Part shown: piece after piece, positions 1 through 6,493 of the stretch | Layout of the letters: every line of letters begins with the position of its first letter | How positions within the stretch are numbered: the first letter of the stretch is position 1 | From: Actinomadura violacea | GTDB lineage: Bacteria; Actinomycetota; Actinomycetes; Streptosporangiales; Streptosporangiaceae | Reading direction: 5' to 3' | Assembly (NCBI RefSeq): GCF_017573465.1 | Contig: NZ_JAGEPF010000009.1 | Location: 186,001 to 250,000 of the forward strand | Length of the DNA stretch: 64,000 nucleotides | Position numbers and translations under genes: made by a program | Notes under the pieces: model-generated | The model's input: only the letters and a program-made list of their open reading frames with translations | The model's database searches: none | Told to the model about the DNA's origin: nothing

Positions 1-357
1 CATGCCGGCGAGGGCGCCCGCGAGCGCGTGCCCCAGCCGGACGACCTCGTCCTGCGGCGGGTAGACGGTGACGGCCTTGCCGACGGAGGCCGCGTCGAGG
101 TCGCCGGAGTTGAGCTCGCGCAGCATCTCGGCGGAGCGCGCCGCCTTGAAGTCGCACGGGGTGGCCAGCAGCAGCGGCAGGATGCGTTCGAGCGTCTCCG
201 CGAACGTGCCGGGCCGCGCGGAGACATGCAGTTTCCAACCCTGCCGGGGCATGTCGAAGCCGGGATCGCGCACGCTGATCCAGGTGTCGTCCGACCGGAT
301 TTCCCGGCCGCGCTCACGGACGATCGCAGAAATGAGCCCGAATATCGATGACTCCAT
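1..357 (-). CDS. N-terminal part of a class III/IV lanthipeptide synthetase (LanKC/LanL-like), runs off the left edge
   Basis: Only the first 119 codons are in the window, read on the minus strand from ATG at 357, with a GAAGGG ribosome site about 5 bases upstream. The fragment matches the N-terminal lyase region of LanKC/LanL synthetases. It has a W-x-x-V segment near residue 28, the hallmark QGWKLHVSA near residues 40-48, an FKAARS segment near 70, ELNSG near 82, and a VGKAVTVYP segment (families usually have GKF-TVYP). In this family the enzyme phosphorylates and eliminates Ser/Thr in a precursor peptide and then adds Cys thiols to form (methyl)lanthionine. The kinase and cyclase domains that would tell class III from IV lie outside the window. 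It sits 100 bases downstream of the Cys-rich precursor ORF on the same strand, the expected lanA-lanK order. Family assignment is strong. Product and class are inference. Confidence 0.85.
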   Translation of the reverse strand, partial: MESSIFGLISAIVRERGREIRSDDTWISVRDPGFDMPRQGWKLHVSARPGTFAETLERILPLLLATPCDFKAARSAEMLRELNSGDLDAASVGKAVTVYPPQDEVVRLGHALAGALAGM

Positions 358-403
358 TGTCGCCCTTCGGTCGCGGCCCGTATCCGGCAATGGCGAACGC
401 GCA

Positions 404-438
404 GGAAGAGGCCACCGGTGGGAGCCAATGGCCTTTCC
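404..438 (-). terminator. hairpin between lanthipeptide precursor and synthetase
   Basis: An inverted repeat GGAAGAGGCCA / TGGCCTTTCC (one-base bulge) lies in the 100-base gap between the precursor stop and the synthetase start. Its loop contains the palindrome CCACCGGTGG. There is no T-tract. In lantibiotic operons, hairpins at this place often cause partial termination or stabilise the precursor mRNA, so that peptide is made in excess of enzyme. That role here is inference from position. Confidence 0.5.
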
Positions 439-457
439 CGCGTGCGTTCGGAGAGGG

Positions 458-628
458 TCAGACGATGGACGGGCAGCACGGGTAGCTGCTGCACACCGTG
501 CGCTTGCAGGTGTTCACGCAGGCCTGCGGGCCGTGCAGCAGTTCCAGCAGTTCCATCTCGAAGTCCACGTCGAGGTCTTCCGGGTCGATGACGCCGGCGT
601 CGCGGGGCTCCAGGGCCAGCACGGACAT
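458..628 (-). CDS. candidate lanthipeptide precursor peptide, 56 aa, Cys-rich core
   Basis: This short minus-strand ORF starts at ATG 628 with a GGAAGGAG ribosome site 5-6 bases upstream and ends at TGA 458. Residues 1-31 form an acidic, amphipathic leader with many Asp/Glu and a MELLELL helix at 25-31, like class III/IV leaders. From about residue 33 the composition changes sharply: Cys at 37, 41, 46, 51 and 52, Thr at 40 and 44, Ser at 47, 48 and 54, and a C-terminal IV. Ser/Thr plus Cys in a short C-terminal core next to a LanKC/LanL gene is what a ring-forming precursor should look like. There is no double-Gly or other obvious leader-cleavage site. The core resembles no lanthipeptide I know (SapB, labyrinthopeptin and venezuelin types differ). 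Function is inferred from composition and neighbours. Confidence 0.75.
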   Translation of the reverse strand: MSVLALEPRDAGVIDPEDLDVDFEMELLELLHGPQACVNTCKRTVCSSYPCCPSIV

Positions 629-643
629 GGGGGCTCCTTCCTT

Positions 644-662
644 GGCCGCCGTTCGGGCGGCC
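644..662 (-). promoter_or_regulatory. 5'-leader hairpin just upstream of the precursor ribosome site
   Basis: GGCCGCC / GGCGGCC form a 7-bp perfect stem with a 5-base loop. On the minus strand the stem ends only a few bases before the GGAAGGAG ribosome site of the precursor ORF. A second, larger inverted repeat (GGAGAGCC / GGGCTCTCC, arms at 680-687 and 704-712) lies further upstream. Both would be in the transcribed leader if the promoter at 728-757 is used. They could stabilise the message or gate translation; this is inference. Confidence 0.4.
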
Positions 663-727
663 GCTCGGGATCTGAGCCCGGAGAGCCGGCATCGGGTGCC
701 GCCGGGCTCTCCAGAGCAAACGGACGC

Positions 728-757
728 ATTATGAGCAGATGATCAGCGGGCTGTCCA
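728..757 (-). promoter_or_regulatory. putative promoter of the lanthipeptide precursor/synthetase operon
   Basis: On the minus strand, TGGACA (-35, at 757-752) and CATAAT (-10, at 733-728) are separated by 18 bases, close to the housekeeping sigma consensus. Transcription would start near 721, giving a leader of about 90 bases that includes two hairpins before the precursor ATG at 628. Confidence 0.45.
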
Positions 758-810
758 GACACTCATTCGTCACCGGTACGGCAGCGCGAACGCGGCGCTG
801 GAACGAGGCA

Positions 811-839
811 TTTACAGCCGCCAATCGATGATCTAGGTT
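811..839 (+). promoter_or_regulatory. putative promoter giving a leaderless ABC-transporter transcript
   Basis: TTTACA (811-816), a 17-base spacer and TAGGTT (834-839) fit the actinobacterial -35/-10 pattern (TAGNNT). The -10 ends 6 bases before the GTG at 846, so the message would begin at or next to the start codon. No ribosome site is visible there, which agrees with leaderless translation. The promoter is divergent from that of the precursor operon. Confidence 0.55.
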
Positions 840-845
840 GGCTCT

Positions 846-2744
846 GTGTTCCGACGCTCCCCGGCCCTCGCCGACGACAGGTCGGGGCTCGAAATCACCT
901 ATTGGGAAAGCCGCGACGAGGAACTGCTGAAAGCCGGCCTTCCGGCGATGCTGCGGCGGTTTCCGATGCTGGTCACGGCGGCGGTCCGGCTGGCCTGGCG
1001 GGCGAGCCGGGCGGACACGGCGGTCGCGCTCGGCGGCAACCTCGCGGCCGGGGTCTTCACCGCGTTCGGGCTGCTGGCCACCTCCGACGTGCTGGCGTCG
1101 CTGTTCGCGGCCGGGCCGACGCCCGGCCGGGTCCGCGCCGCGCTGCCCGCGCTGGCGCTGGTGGGCGCGGCGGCGGCGCTGCGCGGCGCGCTGCTGGCCG
1201 CCGCCGGCTGGGCGCAGGCCCGGCTGAAGCCGCAGGTCGAGCGGCAGGCGGAGACGCGGCTGTTCGAGCTGACCACCCGGGTGGAGCTGACCGCGTTCGA
1301 CGACCACGAGTTCCACAACGCGATGCGGCGGGCCCGCGACAACGGCGTGCCCGACACCGCCACCGTCGTCGAGATGACGGTCAGCGCGCTGACCGGCGCG
1401 GTCGGGCTGGCGGCGCCCGCCGTCGCGCTCGGCCTGCTGCACCCGGCGCTGATGCCGCTGCTGCTGGTCACGGCCGTGCCCGCGGGCTGGGCCGCGCTGC
1501 GCACCGCGCGGCTGCGGTACGCGGCGTTCTACCGGCTGTCGGCGGCGCGGCGGCGCAAGTTCATGCTGTCGGACCTGATGGCCGAGCGGCAGCCCGCCGC
1601 CGAGGTCCGCGCGTTCACCCTGCGCGGGTTCCTGCTCGGCGAGTACGACCGGGTCGCGGAGCTCGAGCAGCGCGTCCAGCTGGACGTCGCGCGCCGGCAG
1701 ACCGGCGCCAAGGCGGCCGGCGACCTGCTCACCGGCGCCGCGACCGTGGCCGTCTACGCCGCGCTCGGCGGGCTGCTCGCCGGCGGCGTGATCCCGCTGT
1801 CGGTCGCGGGCGCGGCCGTGCTGGCGATCAGGGCCGGGCAGTCGTCGCTGGCGGCGTGCGTGCTGAGCCTGAACAAGCTGTACGAGGCGGGCCTGTACTT
1901 CGGCGACTACCTGAACTTCCGCGCGCTCGCCGCGGAACGGCTCCCGCCGCCGGACGGCGCCGCCCCGCCCGCCGGGGACTTCGGCCGCGTCACCGCCGAA
2001 GGGGTGACGTTCCGGTACCCGGGCGCCGCCGCGCCGGCGCTCACCGACGTCAGCGTCACGGTGCGGCGCGGCGAGGTGATCGCCCTGGTCGGCGAGAACG
2101 GCTCGGGCAAGACCACCCTGGCCAAGCTGCTCGCCGGGCTGTACCGGCCCGACTCCGGGACGATCCGCTGGGACGACGCCGACCTCGCCGGCCTGGACGG
2201 CGACGCGCTCCGCCGCCGCGTCGCGGTGATCGCCCAGGACCACACGCGCTGGCCGCTCACCGTCCGGGAGAACATCGTGATGGGCCGCCCCCTCGACGAG
2301 GACCGGCTCGCCGGCGCCGCCGCCGCGGCGGGCGCGGACCGGGTGGTCGACGAGCTGCCGGGCGGGTACGACGCGCTGCTGGACCGGCGCTTCCGCGGCG
2401 GCCACGACCTGTCGGGAGGGCAGTGGCAGCGGGTCGCCGCCGCGCGCGGCTTCTACCGGGACGCCGCGCTGGTCATCTTCGACGAGCCGACCTCCGCGCT
2501 CGACGCCCGCGCCGAGCACGCCCTGTTCGAGCGGATCCGGCGGCACGCGGACGGCCGCACGGTGGTGCTGATCACCCACCGGCTGGCCAGCGTCCGCTTC
2601 GCCGACCGCATCTACGTGCTGGACCACGGCCGCGTCGCCGAGAGCGGCGCGCACGCCGACCTGCTCGCCGCGGACGGGCTGTACGCCGAGCTGTACCGGC
2701 TGCAGGCGTCGGCGTTCCAGCCGGACCCGCAGGAGGTCGCGTGA
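846..2744 (+). CDS. ABC transporter, fused permease/ATPase (lanthipeptide exporter candidate)
   Basis: This 632-residue half-transporter has an N-terminal six-helix-type membrane domain (about residues 40-340) followed by an ATPase domain. Walker A is GENGSGKTT near 416, the signature LSGGQ near 521, Walker B VIFDEPTSALD near 543 and the switch His is in ITHR near 575. There is no N-terminal C39 peptidase domain, so leader removal would need another protease. It is divergent from the Cys-rich precursor and is followed by a coupled MauE-thioredoxin gene, so export of the modified peptide is the likely role. The GTG start is chosen because a good -10 box ends 6 bases upstream. It could instead export another amphipathic molecule. 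Confidence 0.85.
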   Translation: MFRRSPALADDRSGLEITYWESRDEELLKAGLPAMLRRFPMLVTAAVRLAWRASRADTAVALGGNLAAGVFTAFGLLATSDVLASLFAAGPTPGRVRAALPALALVGAAAALRGALLAAAGWAQARLKPQVERQAETRLFELTTRVELTAFDDHEFHNAMRRARDNGVPDTATVVEMTVSALTGAVGLAAPAVALGLLHPALMPLLLVTAVPAGWAALRTARLRYAAFYRLSAARRRKFMLSDLMAERQPAAEVRAFTLRGFLLGEYDRVAELEQRVQLDVARRQTGAKAAGDLLTGAATVAVYAALGGLLAGGVIPLSVAGAAVLAIRAGQSSLAACVLSLNKLYEAGLYFGDYLNFRALAAERLPPPDGAAPPAGDFGRVTAEGVTFRYPGAAAPALTDVSVTVRRGEVIALVGENGSGKTTLAKLLAGLYRPDSGTIRWDDADLAGLDGDALRRRVAVIAQDHTRWPLTVRENIVMGRPLDEDRLAGAAAAAGADRVVDELPGGYDALLDRRFRGGHDLSGGQWQRVAAARGFYRDAALVIFDEPTSALDARAEHALFERIRRHADGRTVVLITHRLASVRFADRIYVLDHGRVAESGAHADLLAADGLYAELYRLQASAFQPDPQEVA

Positions 2745-3631
2745 CCGTCCTGGCGTCGGCGTGGCCGGCGCTGATCGCGGTGCTGCTCGTCGCGGCCGGC
2801 GGCAAGGTCCGCGACGTGCGCGGGTTCGCGGCGGCGATCGGCGCCTACCGGGTGCTGCCCGCCCGGCTGACCGGCGCCGCGGCGGTGGCGGTGCTGTCCG
2901 CGGAGGCGGCGGCGGCCGTGCTGCTGGCCGTGCCCGCCACCCGGCGGTGGGGGGCGCTGGCCGCGGCGGCGCTGTTCGCGGCGTTCCTCGGCGCGATGGC
3001 CTCGGTGCTGCGGCGCGGCATGGTGATCGACTGCGGCTGCTTCGGGTCGGCGCGCCGTCCCGCGCCGGTCGGCGCCGCGTCGATGACGCGGACGGCGCTG
3101 CTCCTGCTGCTGGCCGCCATGGCGGCGGTCGCCGGGCCCGCGGCGTACTCGCCGGTGCGGGCGGTGCTCGCGGTGGTCCTCCTCGGCGCGGTCGCGGCGG
3201 TGCCCCGGCCGCGTCCCGGGGTCGCCGAGCCGGAGGCGCCGCCGCCGGCGGGCCCGCGGCCCGGGACGCAGTTCGCGCTGAACTCCGCGATCGGGGCCCC
3301 GACGGTGTTCGCGCTGGTCTCGCCGGCGTGCGGCCTCTGCCGGACCATGCTGCCGGTGTTCGCCGAGGCCGCGTCCGGACGGCGGGTGGTGCTGGTGAGC
3401 GCGGCGGGCGAGGACGCCGTCCGGCGGCACCTGGACGAGCATGGCGCCGCCGGCCTGCCGCTGGTGACCGACCCCGACGTGTACGACGCCAACGGCATCC
3501 CGTGGCCGCCGTACGTCGTCGTCACCGACGCCGCCGGGACCGTGCTGGCGGCGGGCGGCGCGGACACGGCCCCGCGGTTCCGCGCGCTCCTGCAGCGGGC
3601 GGAGTCGGCCGGAGCAAATCCCGCCCGCTGA
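2741..3631 (+). CDS. MauE-type membrane protein fused to a thioredoxin-like domain
   Basis: The GTG start overlaps the transporter stop (GTGA) and is preceded by AGGAGG four bases upstream, so it is translationally coupled. Residues 1-155 form a MauE/DoxX-like four-helix membrane domain with the typical CGCFG motif at 98-102. After a Pro-rich linker, residues 175-290 form a thioredoxin fold with the active-site CGLC at 197-200 and a conserved-looking WPPY segment near 254. MauE/MauD proteins help form disulfides in methylamine dehydrogenase, and such fusions act at the membrane in thiol redox chemistry. Next to a precursor with five Cys it may form or reduce disulfides in the exported peptide, or reduce leaked oxidised Cys. 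Domain calls are firm; substrate is inference. Confidence 0.85.
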   Translation: MTVLASAWPALIAVLLVAAGGKVRDVRGFAAAIGAYRVLPARLTGAAAVAVLSAEAAAAVLLAVPATRRWGALAAAALFAAFLGAMASVLRRGMVIDCGCFGSARRPAPVGAASMTRTALLLLLAAMAAVAGPAAYSPVRAVLAVVLLGAVAAVPRPRPGVAEPEAPPPAGPRPGTQFALNSAIGAPTVFALVSPACGLCRTMLPVFAEAASGRRVVLVSAAGEDAVRRHLDEHGAAGLPLVTDPDVYDANGIPWPPYVVVTDAAGTVLAAGGADTAPRFRALLQRAESAGANPAR

Positions 3632-3648
3632 GCAGGTGGAAGCCGGGC

Positions 3649-4986
3649 TCAGCGGATGCGCATGCGCGCCACCACGCCGGAGTCGTACGTGCCGTCGACG
3701 AACTCGCGGTGTTCGAGCAGCTCCGCCAGGAACGGCAGGTTCGTCGCGATGCCCTCGATGCGGAACGCGCCCAGCGCGGCGCGCGCGCGGGCCAGCGCGT
3801 GCGCGCGGTCGTCGCCGTGCACGCAGAGCTTGGCGAGCAGCGAGTCGTAGTACGGCGTGACGGTGTTGCCCTCGTAGTAGCCGGCGTCGATGCGGATGCC
3901 GTCGCCGACCGGCTCCTCCCACACCTTGATCTCGCCGGCCCCCGGCCGGAAGCCCTGCGGGTCCTCGGCGTGCACGCGGAACTCGATCGCGTGGCCGCGC
4001 GGCGCGGCGGCGGGCGGCGCGACCCGCTCCCCGGCCGCGATCCGGAACTGCTGCTCGACGAGGTCGACGCCGGTGACCATCTCGGTGACGGGATGCTCGA
4101 TCTGCAGCCGGGCCGTCAGCTCCAGGAAGAAGAACTCCTGCGCGACCGGGTCGACCAGGAACTCGACCGTCCCCGCGCCCCGGTACCCGACGGCCTCCCC
4201 CGCGCGGACCGCCGCGGCGAGCATCCGCTCCCGCAGCGCCGCGCCGACGCCCGGCGACGGCGTCTCCTCGGCGACCTTCTGGTACCGCCGCTGGACGGAG
4301 CACTCCCGCTCCCCCAGCGCCACGACGGTGCCGTCCACCAGGCCGAGGATCTGCACCTCGACGTGCCGGACGCCCTCCACGTACCGCTCCAGCAGCACGT
4401 CGCCGTGCCCGAACAGCCGCGTCGCGGCCGTGTGGGCCGCCTCGAACGCGGTGCGCAGCGTCTCCGCGTCGTAGGCCGAGCCCAGCCCGGCTCCGCCCCC
4501 GCCCGCGGCGGGCTTCACCATCACCGGGTAGCCGATCCGCTCGGCCTCCTCCAGCGCGGTCGCCGCGTCCGGGACGGGCTCCCACGCGCCCGGCGACACC
4601 GGGACGCCCGCCTCCTTCATCAGGTTCCGGGCGTTGATCTTGTCGCCCATCCGGGCGACGACCAGCGGCGGCGGGCCGACCCAGACCAGGTCCCGCGCGG
4701 CGACGGCCCGCGCGAACGGGGCGCTCTCGGCGAGGAACCCGTAGCCGGGGTGGACGGCCTGCGCGTTCGTGCGCTGCGCGGCCTCCAGCACCGCCGCCGC
4801 GTTGAGGTAGCTGCGCGCCGGGTCGGCCGGGCCGATCAGCACCGCCTCGTCCGCCTCGGCGACGTAGGGCAGGCCGGCGTCGGCCTCGGAGTACACCGCG
4901 ATCGCCTTCAGGCCCATGGCCTGCGCGGTGCGCACGACCCGGCCGGCGATCTCACCCCGGTTCGCCACCAGCACGGACTCGAACAC
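3649..4986 (-). CDS. biotin carboxylase-like ATP-grasp protein (acyl-CoA carboxylase alpha subunit, biotin-carboxylase part only)
   Basis: The 445-residue protein has the full biotin carboxylase layout: VANRGEIA at the N-terminus, GYGFLAE near 81, a Gly-rich ATP loop at 158-169, the RECSVQRRYQK segment near 227-237 and RLQIEHPVTEM at 293-303. It should carboxylate biotin on a carrier protein using ATP and bicarbonate. There is no biotin-carrier domain, and no carrier or carboxyltransferase gene nearby, so its partners are elsewhere. Two sites differ from the classic enzyme: the usual EMNTR reads ELTAR (the Mg-binding Asn is Thr291), and the Gly-rich loop has GAG where GRG is usual. Some close homologues carry such changes, so lower or altered activity is only a possibility. 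Confidence 0.85.
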   Translation of the reverse strand: MFESVLVANRGEIAGRVVRTAQAMGLKAIAVYSEADAGLPYVAEADEAVLIGPADPARSYLNAAAVLEAAQRTNAQAVHPGYGFLAESAPFARAVAARDLVWVGPPPLVVARMGDKINARNLMKEAGVPVSPGAWEPVPDAATALEEAERIGYPVMVKPAAGGGGAGLGSAYDAETLRTAFEAAHTAATRLFGHGDVLLERYVEGVRHVEVQILGLVDGTVVALGERECSVQRRYQKVAEETPSPGVGAALRERMLAAAVRAGEAVGYRGAGTVEFLVDPVAQEFFFLELTARLQIEHPVTEMVTGVDLVEQQFRIAAGERVAPPAAAPRGHAIEFRVHAEDPQGFRPGAGEIKVWEEPVGDGIRIDAGYYEGNTVTPYYDSLLAKLCVHGDDRAHALARARAALGAFRIEGIATNLPFLAELLEHREFVDGTYDSGVVARMRIR

Positions 4987-5134
4987 CTGCGGACTCCCTC
5001 GGCGAGCTGCGGTCCGCCGGCTGCCCCGGCGGTCCTGACCAGGCCGACACTAGTGCCCGTACCGCCCCCGGTCCGGCGGTACGGCCGACAAATCCCGGCC
5101 GCGGGCCCGGCCGGGGGCGCGGCCGGGGGCGTGG

Positions 5135-6493
5135 TCAGGGGCGGGGGCGGCGGTCGACGACGCGGCTGAGCGCCTCCACGACCGTCGGGTCGTACTCGGC
5201 GGCGGAGTCCAGCCGCAGCCGCTCCAGCACGGCGGCGCCGCGGTCCCGGTCGGCGGAGTCGCCGACCAGGTCGTCGTAGGCGTTGGCGACCTTGATGATG
5301 CGGCCGGCCAGCGGCGGCGCCGGGACCGGCTGCCCGGCCTCCCCGGGCCCGGCGAGCGTCTCCGGGCCCGTCCGGTACGGGTGCGACGACAGCTGGACGA
5401 TGTGCGCGACCCGGTCCAGCACGCCGGTCTGCTTGATGACCTCGGCGCCGAGCTCGGCGATGCGGCGCTGCTCGGCGGGCGAGGCGAGCACCGTCGCGCC
5501 GCCGGGGATCGGGTCGCCGAGCGACAGCTGCCCGATGTCGTGCATCAGCGCCGCGTACTCCAGCTCCAGCAGCTCCTCCTCGGACATGCCGAGCTCGCGG
5601 CCCATCGCCACCGACAGCCGCGACACCCGCCGCGAGTGCCCGGTCTCGACGTACCCGCCGACCTCGGTGACCCGCGACAGCGCCCGGACGGTCTGCAGGT
5701 ACGTCGCGCGGATCCCCGCGTACCGGCGGAACGCGAACTGGGTGACCAGGATCGGCACCGTGAAGATCAGCAGCGCGGCCTCGCCCATCGCCGTGGTCGC
5801 GACCGCGATCAGCATCGCGGTGGCGCTGGTCGCCGCGCACAGCGCCATCTTCGCGTCGATCTCGTCGCGCAGCGCGATCCCGAACCGGGCCCGCACCGCC
5901 TCCGCCCGGATCATCGCGGCGATCAGCACGTCGGTGAAGCAGGACAGCACGACGACCAGGCCCATCACCGCCAGCAGCAGCTGCCAGGGCAGCCCGAGCG
6001 ACAGCATCGGCCGGAAGCACAGCGCCACGACCGCGACGGTGAACAGCCGGCGCGCCATCGCGTCCGGGCGCGGCGACCGGCCGACCATGATGTGCGGCAG
6101 CGAGCCGACCAGCATCCCGACCGACGTCACCGCGACGACCTGCAGCGGCGAGTGCTCGGCGGGGACGACGCCGAGCGGCGCGTCCGGCGGGGCGCCCTCG
6201 GGGCCGATGCCGACCAGCAGCGCGTAGCCCATCGCGCCGGCGCTGGCGATCGGCGCGACCTCGCGGTTGCCCGGCATGACCATCCGGAACAGCTCGCCGA
6301 GCGCGATCAGCACGCCGAAGATGATCGCGACGTTGGGCTGCCGGAGCCCGGCCGCGGCGACCTCGGCGATCGCGACGACGACGAACAGCCCGGCGGTCGC
6401 GATCAGCAGCAGCTGGCCGGAGTCGATGGTCTGCCATGCGGCCCGCTCGCGGCGGGCCCGGATCTGGGTGCTGCTCATGGGGGGTCCGGTCAC
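5135..6493 (-). CDS. membrane HD-domain protein with a degenerate HD-GYP site
   Basis: About nine hydrophobic segments fill residues 25-255, followed by an HD-GYP-like domain (about 265-440). The metal site reads HDIGQ at 318-322 instead of HDxGK, and the HHExxxGxGYP signature is reduced to a short HPYRTG stretch, so c-di-GMP hydrolysis is doubtful. It may sense or bind a signal instead. The GTG start at 6493 overlaps the stop of the upstream HD-GYP gene (GTGA), indicating coupling. An internal ATG at 6478 is an alternative start, but its ribosome site is poorer. The two proteins are probably paralogues, with this one the diverged partner. Confidence 0.75.
   Translation of the reverse strand: MTGPPMSSTQIRARRERAAWQTIDSGQLLLIATAGLFVVVAIAEVAAAGLRQPNVAIIFGVLIALGELFRMVMPGNREVAPIASAGAMGYALLVGIGPEGAPPDAPLGVVPAEHSPLQVVAVTSVGMLVGSLPHIMVGRSPRPDAMARRLFTVAVVALCFRPMLSLGLPWQLLLAVMGLVVVLSCFTDVLIAAMIRAEAVRARFGIALRDEIDAKMALCAATSATAMLIAVATTAMGEAALLIFTVPILVTQFAFRRYAGIRATYLQTVRALSRVTEVGGYVETGHSRRVSRLSVAMGRELGMSEEELLELEYAALMHDIGQLSLGDPIPGGATVLASPAEQRRIAELGAEVIKQTGVLDRVAHIVQLSSHPYRTGPETLAGPGEAGQPVPAPPLAGRIIKVANAYDDLVGDSADRDRGAAVLERLRLDSAAEYDPTVVEALSRVVDRRPRP

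Noticed and set aside
358-457. A second precursor peptide between the first one and the synthetase
   Set aside because: No start codon with a ribosome site and no Cys/Ser-rich frame on the minus strand.
729-2654. 641-codon open frame on the minus strand across the ABC transporter
   Set aside because: It is the antisense shadow of a GC-rich gene: it is full of Arg, Gly and Pro with no domain, while the plus strand carries complete ABC motifs.
2612-4585. 657-codon minus-strand frame joining the carboxylase region with the MauE-Trx region
   Set aside because: It is out of frame with the true carboxylase gene and has Arg/Gly-rich shadow composition.
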